Assembly (NCBI GenBank): GCA_902729315.2
Contig: LR746265.1
Location: 1,902,892 to 1,966,891 of the forward strand
Direction: 5' to 3'
DNA from: Spirodela intermedia
Taxonomy: Eukaryota; Streptophyta; Magnoliopsida; Alismatales; Araceae
Length of the DNA stretch: 64,000 bases
Shown piece by piece: positions 24,170 through 36,700 of the stretch (the first letter of the stretch is position 1; every line of letters starts with the position of its first letter). The notes beneath the pieces are model-generated. The model was not told the origin of the DNA. It ran no database searches and worked only from the letters and a program-made list of their open reading frames with translations. The position numbers and the translations under genes were made by a program.

Positions 24170-24763
24170 GTAAATATCGTATTTTTTACTCTTGGATTGT
24201 TTCTCCCCAGGAGCAGGGAAGAGTCGCATAAGGGTGGATCGAGAGGGACATAAAAGGTCTCCTCAAGGATCAGCCCCAGAGGGAGGAAAACTCACTCACA
24301 TCCGATTCATATTCTTCATCCTGTTCCGTGGAATCCCTTTTTCCAAGACTTCTAATGGCGAGCATAATTGAAGCCGCCGTCCGACAGGCACTGGATCCCA
24401 TAAACGCGAAGAAGTCGGGTGGTACCGAAGAAGCCTTCTAGATCGATGATTCTGTTCATTTCTAGGATCCGGTCAGTAGATGAATAAGGGCGAATCCTAT
24501 ACCCATACTTCGTCCTTTCTGGTTGGGCAATTTTCCAACTGTTGCTGAATTGGTCTTCATTACGATCTGGCTCAACTGTTGCTAAATCTACCATATTGAT
24601 GTCCTCGAGACGATTCCGAACCTATATAGTCCTGGTCCTCCTCAAGACCCACCACTGTCAGTGACCAGGCCCGACCTACCCGGGTCCCCCTTTTGCTGGG
24701 TCGGCCCGGATTAGGGAGGACCGCTTTCCACATGGCTGGGGCCCCGATAATAGCCCCTCAACA
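24170..24763 (-). mobile_element. Probable LTR remnant (Ty3/gypsy-like end)
   Basis: On the minus strand the segment begins at 24763 with TGTTGAGGGGCTATTATCGG, which looks like the start of a plant retrotransposon LTR. It may end near 24170 at ...TTTACA. No matching 5-base target-site duplication was found, so it could be truncated or a decayed solo LTR. A short open frame inside (24352-24594, minus) has no recognised product. The right boundary is the clearer one. Confidence 0.4.
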
Positions 24764-25025
24764 CATCCTTTACATACATTTACAGGTGTTGAAATGGCGA
24801 ATGTGAAACCTGAGTCGAAGCCATATTGAAAGCTGTGTCGATCATCTCATGGCAGACGATTCTAGTTTTCGAGGATTTACACAGGACCTTCAAATTTCGG
24901 TACAAATTTATCTGTAATGGTACTGTCCTGTAATGGTACGAGTACAAATTTCGGGCTGATGTGCTTCAGCTTCTGTCCTGTGACACTGTAAACCTGCCAG
25001 AAATGCAGCCCGCTTTTGTTGATCT
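24764..25025. other. Intergenic sequence between the LTR remnant and VPS37
   Basis: This should contain the 3' UTR of the minus-strand VPS37 gene. Nothing else is recognised. Confidence 0.4.
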
Positions 25026-25711
25026 TCAGATGACAGAAGTCTTAGCAGCAAGATGTACCAGGGCTCTTCTGTGATGGATCATTCGCAGCTTCTTGTATCT
25101 CTGTATGAATGAGGAGAGATCGGTCTGATTCTCAAGAAGCTGTCGGTGGAGCATCTCGGACTCCTCATCCACTTTGTTAATTGCATCTGCAGATCGGTTC
25201 ATCGTGCGCAATCTTAGCTATATATATACGCATATATATACTCTGCAACAACTGTGAAATATGAAAACTACGAGTAGACCCACCCTGAAGTTTCTGGAGA
25301 AGTAGATGAGGAGAATAAAATTTCAACGTTTCTTCCTTTTGCTTCTCCAGCTCAGCGAGCTTCTCTTGCGCTGTTGCCAGTTCACTCGTCCTTATAATTT
25401 GGCACTGCGAGATAAAAATAGGAAAAAATATGTGCACTCAGAATATGCATCAAGCATGATGGAAATCGTTGAACTTACCTGATTCCTAAGCTCCAAAATC
25501 CGGGGTTCTTTTTCCAGATTTTCTCCTGCAATCGTATAGGTTGGGATCAGTTTTTTCTATTATTTTTTTTTCAGCTCACGCAAAAGCAGCATCCAGGAAG
25601 CAACTTACTCGCTAGTTGCAGGGTCTCCTTCTGCAGCTCATCACGTAGCTGAAGACATGTAAGGCCAGCAGTAAGTCTAAAAATCCCAGAGGGAACTAAA
25701 CCCTAGCCCAA

Positions 25712-25755
<44 letters not shown>

Positions 25756-28125
25756 AATGCCTTACATTCATAAATGTTCTGGCATAGAAAATAAGATATA
25801 CACAAATTCAAAGTGTGATATCGTGCGATACATACATTGTTCTGAATTTTCACTTGCTCGAGCGACATGAAAAATGAGTTGTATGCATCCTTGTCAGTTA
25901 AAAGTTTCCTTAAATCATCAACACTGCGCATATAAGAAGATAACGAAATGAGGATACTGATGAGTAATATAAAGTTGGCTATGAAACAAGTTCATATCTT
26001 GGATCATATTCACAATATTCAACATTCCTGATCGTGATTTTTATAATTCTAAGAATGCAAATCAATTCAAACTATTTTGCATCGTTCTGTTAGTTTACAA
26101 TAAAGGATTTTGGAATTAATGAAAACCTCGGTTCATCACCTGGGTTACTTGTTTTCCCACTTTACCAAAAGAAAAAAGTGATGAGATACTACTGTAATAG
26201 TAAGTATATAATGATACGAATACCAATGTTTCATCTTCCAGTGTAAACTGAAAAAGGAGGAACAGAAGCTAAAGTTCAACCAACTCCAAACATCAGCCAG
26301 AGAAACGCAAGCAGGCAGGAGTAGAACAGGAAGAAAAAGTGGAAGAGGTTGTTTTCAAGATCACAGATTTAACTTTTTTTCATAAATTAGAGTCTACTAA
26401 ATATGCTATTTTCAGGCAACACCAAATACTTCAGCAAACAACCTTGCCAAGACCATATGACTAATTGGCGAGAGGAAATATATCAAACGTCTCGTATCGG
26501 GCTATTACATACTTTTTCCTTGCAGTTACAGGAAAGAGAAAACCCAACTGGTAAACATGAACAAAGGAAGGATAAAAAATTTGTCCAAAAACAGTAGATG
26601 ATAATGGAATGCTGAACTCATCTAAACCTGATGGCCAAATGAAAGAAAAGTTTTCCAATGACAGCTTTCAACTTTCATCGTATTATGCTCTCCAAAGAGC
26701 AACTCTTCCCAAAATATCAAAAATGTGCTTCTCTTAAATGAAAGGATCTGATGAAAAATATCATCACTATGTATCATTGAGAACCGCATTTCAACACCGT
26801 GGTCTACAATTTCAACAGTACCTTTGAGAACCGCATTTCTTACAGCCTTCTTTAGACAATCAAATATTTATCCTAAGGTACTTGCTTAGTCAACGCCAGT
26901 TCTCTCGTTCATTTTCTCTCTTTTTGAGGGAATTGGATCACCAAAAGTAGACCCATGATTTCAAAAACACCAACGAGATCATTCACTGTTCTCTCCACAG
27001 AAAGTATATGTTTACCACTTAATTGAAAAACCGACCAAGTCAATCACAAGTCACTAGTCTTCTGTGACCAAATTTCTATAGGATGTTGATCTTTAATGTC
27101 AAAGTCTACCCACGAAAAGAGAATCTGATGCTGCGTTTGCGATGCTCAACGCACTATTGGAAAAAATGATTTGTGGAGGTTGGAGCCATTGAGGCAGCTT
27201 TACAAACAGTTGAATGTTATCTATAACGGAACGAATGGTGATTTTAACTGATCAGCGGCACATTGCTTTCAACTCTGGGGGAAAAATGAAAGTTTCCTAG
27301 AAAATGCTGGTATGCCATGAGCTAATAGCAGGTCCAAGTATCCAGAAAAAAAATGCCATTCAATAGTACAAGTAACATGAAAAAGGCTATAAGAAAACTT
27401 TGTGACCACTTACCTCTTATCCTTCAACTTTGCAATTATCCCTGCTGCTTCAGAAGGTGAGGGATGCCCATATGACGGAGACTGAAAATTATCTGACGCT
27501 CTTTGATGTGCAGTAGCACTAGATGAGCTACCTGGGGTTGATGGGCGCGAACTTGCGGATGAACCAGTGACAGGAGGAGGATACCATGACTGTGTAGGAA
27601 TATCTGGTGCCTGATTTTGTTCCGGGCCAGATCTGTAAATAATTCAAAGCTCAATTGTACAAAAATATAGGCAAATATATCCGGAATAATCACTCCAAAT
27701 CCAGTTAATAGCTCCTAAAATAGTACACGCACAATCTGATGAACGATTTCCAGTTTGACCAATGATGTCATCTACTTAAGAAAAAGAGCAACCTAGCATG
27801 TGTTACACGTGCAAAGAGAGTTCAGTAAGCTCACACAAGATGAATCAATTCAATGATTGCAGATTAAATTCACGTATCAAAAGATTATAAGGTTCTTTAT
27901 AGTACAGCATTTGAGAGGATTAGAAATAAATCTAATGAATAAATGAAGCATATTTACTTTCTTACAGATAAATAGAGAAGATTAAGATTCATAAAGCCAA
28001 AGCAATGCATTAATGAGAAGCAGTTAGGAAGAAAATTAAACCCATCTAAGAGGAGCTGAATGCCCACTTCTACCAAAGAACTTCAGACATTACCCCAAAA
28101 AATTAGCAGGAAACTTCCAGCTCAT
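25026..28125 (-). CDS. VPS37: ESCRT-I subunit VPS37 (Mod(r) domain)
   Basis: Seven coding exons on the minus strand join in frame: 28125-28094, 27632-27414, 25923-25836, 25648-25609, 25525-25479, 25404-25284 and 25186-25026. They give 235 residues. The short first exon encodes MSWKFPANFLG. A Pro/Ser-rich linker follows, then the Mod(r) helical domain from about residue 70 (SPSEAAGIIAKLKDKSVDDL) to the end (RRALVHLAAKTSVI), including SLEQVKIQNN and IIRTSELATAQEKLAELEKQ. VPS37 binds VPS23 and VPS28 in ESCRT-I, which sorts ubiquitinated membrane proteins into multivesicular endosomes. A pyrimidine tract and AG at 28142-28144 suggest a 5' UTR intron just before the start codon. The first exon is the least certain part, since it is short and uses a GTAATG donor. 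Confidence 0.9.
25715..25754 (+). repeat. (GA)20 microsatellite in a VPS37 intron
   Basis: A 40-base uninterrupted GA tract lies between coding exons 3 and 4 of VPS37. On the sense (minus) strand it is a pyrimidine tract about 70 bases upstream of the exon 4 acceptor. Confidence 0.9.
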
Positions 28126-28144
28126 GTTGATCCCTCAAGCTCTG

Positions 28145-30738
28145 AAAAAAATATAGAATATCGTCACACAGTAATAAACGACAATAACTCACTAACAAAC
28201 ATCCACGTATATAAGATAGAGATACACCACCAAAATTCTTGGAAGGAACAGTGAGCTGACTTTCTAAAAATCCAGGGGAGATAAAGTGCTTTTATTGGTA
28301 TAAATATATGGCTCCTCTGAATGTTTGAGAATCATAAGGGGTTTTTGCAAACATTGAAAATTGTATCAAATGCTTAGTATGATATGCTTTAAAGCCTAAA
28401 TCGGAAATATAGTTTTATACCAATTCATGGAGGACCACACTTGAAAATGATAACCTTCTCAATAGTACGTGCAAGGCCTCACACATACCAATTTTCAGAA
28501 AGATAACATAGAGGTTGTAGATGTCAAATCAAGTGCAACTTAAGACAAATCAGCCATTGAACTAACCAAATTCAAATGTCGGTTCCATTTGACAAAGCAG
28601 CCAGCGACTTGACCCTTCTGGGTTGGGCTTCATTTAAGCGTCTGATTTAATTCTCTCTCCAAAAAATTTACACTTGGCACACGGCCAGAACCATATTCTT
28701 AGTCCAAATTTACACACGTAACTAAAAATACTCAGCCAATTCTAGCTTGTTGAAAGCGACAATAAATTCATGATGCTTTCTGAAATTAAAAGACTCTACA
28801 ATGCAGGAATGATCCCCAGGGACTGTAAGTATGTTGATTTCAAATTCTACTCATAAACAGAGCAACCACGAATTCCCTGGACCAGATTCGTAGTTAATAG
28901 ATCAGCTCAATGCCGCATCGATGAAAATATGAATTAACATAATTATTACGCTAACAGCTTGTATAGAGTGCTTCGGTAAAACCCTTGCAAAACAGTAATA
29001 GCTCATAAAGCCACCCAGTGTGTTGTATTGCGAATTAAAGCACTCTCGTAGATCAATTGAGAACAGCCTTTCCACCGTCGTTTAAGTCCGACGACGGTAA
29101 CATTTCTTCGCAAAAACTGTTAGAACTCCCGAGATGAGAGGAACGCCGCTCTAGAACAACGATTTTTGGGAACAAAAGCAAAAGCAATTCGACGGGCGCA
29201 GAGAATGATGATGATAATGATTAAAGAGATCTCGAGGCGACAAACCTTCAGAACGAGCGCCCTCCTATTTCAAATTACAAGAGGAAAAGACGATATCTCG
29301 GAGTCCCCGGACCTTGAGAAGGAAGCAAGGGAAGGGAGAACGCTGGATGACGATGTAACGGGACACGGCGCGCGCGAGAAGCCGAACCCCGGCACAGAAG
29401 AGTTACTTGATGGGAGGGGAGGGGATTGGGTATCTCCAGGGGCCTCTTCGGAAAGGGAACCGTCGCGGAACGAAACTGCCTAGGAGCTTCCGCATGAAGC
29501 TTGGTCGTCCGATGTATCCTTCATTTAACAGAAAAAAGCCGAAGTATTTACAGAAAAACCAGCGAGCAAGGAAGTTGCTAGAAACAAAAAAAACACGAAA
29601 AAGCGCTCTGCTTTGAATAAGTCCGTAAACAAATCACATTAAAAATATCGGTATACAAAATTCGCGTCATAATTCACATTATCAGCAGAAACTACCGTAA
29701 ATAATTATGAAAAATATGGAAATAACGGCCTCTAATTTCTCCGTTCGTGTGGCAGCTGAGGACTGAAAGACGACAACTTGCTTGCGGCGCAACCATGCAA
29801 ATCGTTTTATTAATTGGTCTAGGAAACGCATTATTTACTCTATTTACGACCCCGAAATTAAAATAATTAATAAATATCCCCCATATCATAAATGACGAAA
29901 TTATTTAGTTACAGACGTTGGAAAAAACTAATGCTCGAGTTCAATTTAAAAAATAAAATAAAATCTTGAGGTTGGATTTCGGTGAGGCCCAATATGAAAG
30001 TAGGCTGTGGGCATGTTATCGCGTTATGGCCCATCAAGGAAATCTCTTGGGTGTAAGAGACGCCTAAGCTAGTAATGCGTTAAGGCCCAGTGATGGACCC
30101 AACAGGTAGGCATCTAGTGGGAAAGGGTTTTCGTGTAAATTGCCCCCCCAGTTCGGGACTCCAGTTGACTCACCCCCATCGATCCCCGAGCGACTGCAAT
30201 TGTTTGACTTGGAAATCTAGTAAATTTAGCGACGGATTTACAATATTGTTTGACCGACAGATTTACAATATTATTGACATTTTTTTTAGTCTGTAGGGAA
30301 AAAAAAAAGGAGATTTAGAGAGTTATGGATGCCGCTTGACTCGCGTTTTCATGTACATTCACCGCCTCCCGCCCAACAGGCGATCTCTCTCACTTCCAAG
30401 CGGCGCTGGGCTCATACACAGAGAGGAAGGGGAATTCCTCCACACCAAAAACGTCCTTCGATCCGGTCTCCAGGGAGCGACACATCAGGAGGAGGAATTG
30501 GAGATGCCGTAGGTGCTCCGATCTTCCTCGTCGTGCGCTTGCAAGGTTGGAGAGAATGGGTGGTCTTCGAACTTGTAGCGCGAGGAGTACCCGCTGATGG
30601 ATCTCTTCGTCCGCGTGGACTGAAATGCGGCCTGATCCGCCGGGTGGACCCTCGTTTACCGGAGGGAGCCCAGTCGAAGGGTTCGGGAGCCCTGGGCCGC
30701 TGTTTTACCTCTCTCTCTTTTTCCTCCAAGGTGGGGGC
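28145..30738. other. Head-to-head region between VPS37 and VPS50 (leaders, UTR introns, shared promoter)
   Basis: The two start codons are 2.6 kb apart and point away from each other. Both genes show signs of a 5' UTR intron: an acceptor at 28142-28144 for VPS37, and a pyrimidine tract ending in AG at 30729-30730 for VPS50. True promoters therefore lie further in, probably between about 29300 and 30400. GGCCCA/TGGGCC-type motifs occur near 29990, 30030 and 30085. The GC-rich blocks at about 29300-29500 and 30400-30700 fit as the two first exons. Open frames there look non-coding. Confidence 0.5.
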
Positions 30739-33700
30739 ATGGATCTCTCCAAGGTCGGGGGGAAGCTTCTTAATTCCGTTCGGTCGGCGAGATCCCTTGG
30801 CTTCCTACCTGCTCCATCCGATCGGCCTGAGGTAAGGTCATGCTAATTTTCGGGGAATATTGCCCTATTTACCTGTAGTCGATGCGTTTCGATACGAGTT
30901 GATGGGTATGTTCTAAGTGTCTTCAATCGAGGGGGTAAATTAATGGTCAAAAGATGGCAAAATACAAGGTAAGCTCAGCTTTTACATTTTTCATGATCGA
31001 GAGATTTGTTTCCCTCACTCTCGACTTGGCACTTTCACTAGTGCCATGATTCATTTGGCAACGATTATTTGCTCTTTGGCTACAGCTCCGCACTCAGTGG
31101 CAAGCACATGGCCGTTAGACGAACTGACCCAGGAGTCGCCAATTAAACACGTCATGCATGCCCTAGATCACTAGAAACTTCCCGAGTGAGAATTCTGCTT
31201 AGGATATCTTTTTCATCTTCCCAAATAATGCGATAATTCACCTATGTTTCCAAGTACATTATGGGACCTTTTTATTGAAAGAAAATATGATCTATTGAAT
31301 ATCAAAAATAAAGGAAGGGATAAATACAGTCATGCATAATGTTTCAACAAATTTCACATTACGAAGTTTTCGCTGACAGCCTCCAGGATAAGCTAGATAT
31401 TCAAAAGAATAACCCCGAACTGAATTTAAGCAAATCAGGACAAGCTCCAGTTTTCATAAAAAAATTGTTCATTATTGAGACCAGAGTCTCGACCAGATTC
31501 AGATATGAGTTGTGCCTATGCTACTCAAGATGTGTATTTAGATAAATGAAGTAAAAATTGTGTTGTAAGACAGGGGACATGATTTGAGGTGCACAGGCAG
31601 TTGCCTTTTAATGATTTATAATTTTATGCAAAGTTGTCATCTCTTTCGGTACATTGTTAACATTTTTTGACATTTTCACTTTTGTGATACATAGTATGGA
31701 CATATTTGGACCTTTAAGCGCCTACCATTGAATTACATTATTTTGAACCATTTATCCCTTCTTAATTGTTCTCTGCTGTTTATCTTTCTTTCGTTTTGAT
31801 TTCGCTGAATGCCTCCTAAAAAAACATTTTTCTGTTTAACAACATCCCTATGATTTAACTTTGAAAGATTTTTTTTTCGTTATTTTACCAGTGGAGTTTG
31901 TCCGCCCATGGTCTCTGGATTACGTTGCCATGTAATTCTATTTGAGATTCTCCGTGTCATGCCTACCCATGTATTTGATACATTGTTTTGAAGGCTTAGG
32001 CAACATCTTTCTGACCATGGTGAGGATTCCTGCAAATATAATTCAGTGTCAGTTATATTCTTTGTTTTCTATTTGGATACTGTCGTCTCAAATTTGTGTG
32101 CACGCATTGAATATTTCTCTTAGCATATCGGTTTATTCCTTGCCATACATTACTATGTTTCTCCAAATACGAGTGCAGGATCACCTGAGATGCTCACCTA
32201 TGATAATGATCCTTTAAAGCTTTTCAGAAGCATGTGCGACATGCAGATGGGCTATAATTATCCTATCCTGTACACGAAGCATCTAGTTTTGAATGAATCC
32301 TTAAACACAAGGATTGTTTTGTCTCAAGTTGACATATTAACATATATAGATCAAGGGAAAATAATGAGAAGTCATACAGAGAAATGTAAAAGGGAAATAT
32401 CTTTGACATAGCAAATAAGGATTCTCACGGTTCTTTCCTGGAATGGGAAATATCAGCGGACATGCAGAAACACATAAATGCTCCATCTTTGTTTCTCACT
32501 CATTACATCTGACAGTGACCAGCTTTCTGACAAAACACACACCATAGAGACTTAAATGCCTTTGAAGTAATGCGTTTTTTATCTTTTGCGACAGGTCCCA
32601 GCTCGTGCAGCTGCAGCTGCCGCTGTTGCACGTGCTCTTGCTGGAATCCCCCCACATCAAAGACAGAACCTCTCGTCAAGTTCTGAAGAGCTGATTTCTA
32701 TTTATGGTGGCCGAACTCCCGGTCAAATTACAGTTGATCTAGAGGAGGAATTCTATGAAGAGGTTGTCCTTTCTTGTGCCTGTATGATCTAGCTTAATCT
32801 CACAGGCATTGGGAATGATCATATCTCACTAACTCAGTCTTCTCTTTCTGTATCCCTTGTTGATCACTTCAAAAAAAAGATTCAAGGAAATTTGTTATTT
32901 TCTATCTGATGCTTGATTGATATTTTCTTGACAATGGGCTTATAACATTACATTTCTAGAACCTTTGCTTTTGCCCTAGTTTTTGTTAAAACATAGTCAA
33001 TCATTTCTAATTTTCAACCTTCTGTTGGATTATGCGAGTTTTTTAGTTAATTTTGTGATAAACATCGTTATTTCTTTTCTGTTAAGAAGACAGTTATTTT
33101 TACAAAACAATGTGTGGCGTTTGGAGGAAAAGTAGTTTTCCAATAGAACTGATGATCCAATTGATGTGCTGCTAGTGATGCTAGGTCTCTCTGTAAATTT
33201 ATATGTGGGAGGTTGAATAGCGGCTTGGTAGTTGCCTGTAATGGTATTTTCCTGGAAAAGAGTAGTCTCTGGTTGTAAACAAGTAGGTGTCCAATGTACT
33301 GAAGGCTGGGAATTTTTTTTCTTCTTTGAAAAGTATAGGTTTCACATCCATGTTGAATGTACGCCCGTCCTTTAATTAATGAATCACTGGACATGAATCA
33401 TATTAAATCAGAACCATAATCCTTATAGTGGCTGTAGTTATGTATAATTCGACAAAGTACTCTGGCTTTTTCAGACATGTAATATCAAAAAGGAAGAGTG
33501 GTATCAATCCAAGAAAACTTCTGGTTTACAACAACGAGTTTTTTACCTTGTGTGTGAGTTGTGGGAGGTGAAGAGAGTGTCACTTGGACATCATACTCTA
33601 AAAGTGAGAAAAATCTCTATTTATCATGCTGGTGCTTTATTCAATAAGAGATCAATCATCTAATCTTCCATGATTCGGCCCCTGGATCTTGTCTGAATGA

Positions 33701-36700
33701 ATTTTATAGGTTTTCTAACAGATATTCACCCATCCATATTCTGATTAGTATTGTTATAAAAACATTCTTTTTGTTCTTTTCGAGGCACCTATTATTTGAT
33801 ATTTCATGTTTATATAATGTGAATATTACATGTTTCACGATCTCAACTCTTGATTTCCTTGTTTAAACGCATGAAACGTTTATATGATGCTGACTTTAGT
33901 TTTCCTATATTTATACGGTTAAATCATTGCCTTGTTACATCATGCAGAACTTTGACCCAGTGAAGCATATTCTGGAACATATTCCTTCTGAAGAGGCTGA
34001 TCTACAATATTTTGAGAAGCAGGTACGACACAATCAGGAACCGCTTCTGTTTTTGATTCACTCGCTGGATGCTACTGTTTACTTCTCTTAGGCCACCTAT
34101 TAAATGAGGTTTGATAATTCTAGTTATTGTCCGAAATCTTTTGAAACCTTTATGCCTAAGATATGCAGCCTTAAACAGTAAATAAATCCTGATTATTCAT
34201 AATATACGACATTTCTTATACTTTTTTATGAAAGTATGGATATGCCACAAAATGCGTCAAAGAAAAGATACATGAGAATATGAGATGTTCTACCTCATTC
34301 GTTGAAACTACTTTTCAAAGAGGAGATTTCACTTTAATTTATATGCAGATTTATATGCTCTGTCATAATATTACTCGAGATTAGACGAACCTTTGAGAAG
34401 CTAGTTTATTTCACTGTCAGTTTCATGCTTGCTAGTGTAATCTCTGCCATCATTTCTCCTCATACTTTCCATTCAGTAGGTTTCTGGGCCTGGAATCTTT
34501 GACCTGAACCTGCTATTTTTAAATTAGAGAACATGTGGACCAGAGAAAGGTGCCCCGTTGAAGAATGTCAAAACAACTCATTGTTGCGCCAGACCCTACT
34601 TCTTTCCCCTTCATTAATGCACTTAGGGAGATGCTGAAAATTGTTGTTTTTTCGTGGGGGTGAGATTTGATTTCGTTTACTCTGTTGTAGCCATAATTGT
34701 TTGTCGGTTTTATTATTGGCTTAGTCGGTATTCTGTTGAAGATCCTGCGATTTTCTAGTTTCTGTATCTTTAAATTTACCCCTTGTTGTGCATTCCTTTC
34801 TGTCATAGTACCTGGTCTATGTTTCATCACTTGTGTATAGAGAAAAATTTAGAAGTCTGCTATATGACTATATTTTGGTATGACAGTACCACTTGCCGTC
34901 GGGATAATGCAGTAGTAAAACGCAATTTTTTTTACGGAATGCTAAAGAATCATGTGACAATGCTATAAATTTTTTCTTAAAAACTGTGTAAGTAGTCACT
35001 GAGGAAATACTTCATTTAGGTATAACTGACGGCACAAAAAAATAGAAGCGATAACTGATGATTTTACCATTTACTATTGAGAATACGTGCTAACTAAGAT
35101 ATAATTTGTTGTATGTTGGTGAAAAATAGCCAGGAATGGTCCAAAAGCGATAAATCATTATTATGAATATATCAAGGCTGTTATATTTTGTAAGTGAAGA
35201 GTAGTTAGAAATGTCGAAATGGAAAAAAAAATAATTTTTATCTTGCCAGTTCAACTGATGTCACTTGCCATTGAGAGTACAAGCAGACGATGATATATAT
35301 CTCTTGTTGATGAAAAAAGAAACATGGCCATTCCCAAATACTGTAAATCATTTGTAAGAATAGTTAAACCAATTAAATACTTGAAGTATAATTGTTATGG
35401 TACTCACATGACATAATTTAAATTTATATCTTTCCAGTATAACCGATGTCAGTAGTACTTTCTATCAAGAACCTGTTTTAACAAAGCACAATTTTTGTTT
35501 GCTTCTTCAAAAAGTAAATACGACTCATCCCTCCCTTTGCTCTAATGATTGTTAAAACGATTATTTCTTGAAAGTGAAGTAGTTGAAATGAGAGTATTCA
35601 AATTTACAACTTGTCATTTGTACTTGGTAGAAAACACAATGAAAGTTGATATAAAATACAGTATGATTACTGTTTACATTAATTTCCTTTAACTGACTAA
35701 GATTTGTACTTTTGAGGGTTTACCTTCTTGATATTTGCTTCTTTGAGTTTCACAGGCAACTGTTCGCCTTGCACAACTGGATAGGATTACAGAACGGCTA
35801 TCACGTCATGTTATGGAACATCATGAAGAAATGGGTATGTTTCTTTTCAATTTATATCTTGAATCAGCTGCCCACCATTAGATTGGGAATGGTTAAGAAG
35901 ATGCCTCGTCGCAAAATTCTCATCGGAATTTTTCTTCAATTTTATTATCTATTTTTTGCTGCTTGTAACATCTATCCATTTTCCATGTTTAACCTTTATG
36001 GGGGATATGTTTGTCAATCAAGTGTTCTTTTGATGTCACCTATCTCGTACTCCGAATTTGTAACTGACGAAACTTCAGTTCCAGCTGTAAGCTCAATTTA
36101 ACCAACCCCACCAAGCATGCAAATTTAGAGAGGAAGAAAAGCTAGGAATAAATAAATTGACTTACTAACATTTTTGTAATTAATGTAATTCTTTCTATCG
36201 GGGATATCTCTCTATCAACTGAATCAATAAATTTTTGTCTCAGTATACATGGCTATCCGTGCATGGATATTTCTCCTGTGAATGTATGAATAATGATGCA
36301 TGATTCACATATCACAGAAAAAAATGTACTACTAGGAAACTTGTAGGAACAGAAGCTCCTAATTTTTCTCAATTTGAAAACATCCATAAGTTCAAGAACT
36401 GCCTTAATCCTGCTTGAATTCCATGTGATGATAAATTATATGATTGGCTGTGAGATAAATAACACAGAATAAAACCACGATCCTAACAAGAGACTTAAGC
36501 CAGTGTGACTTTTATTCTCTTAACGAGTATCCTTTTAATTTACAATTGTAAAGCAGTGCATCATTTGATTTGCACTACATGATATTTTTATAACAAATTC
36601 GTTAACTGGTTTCTGTGAAGACACTTAACTATGTCTCAAAGAAATTATTGGCGTCTCAATGAAGATACTGTTAAAACGGGTCCACTCCCTGGCATTAGAG

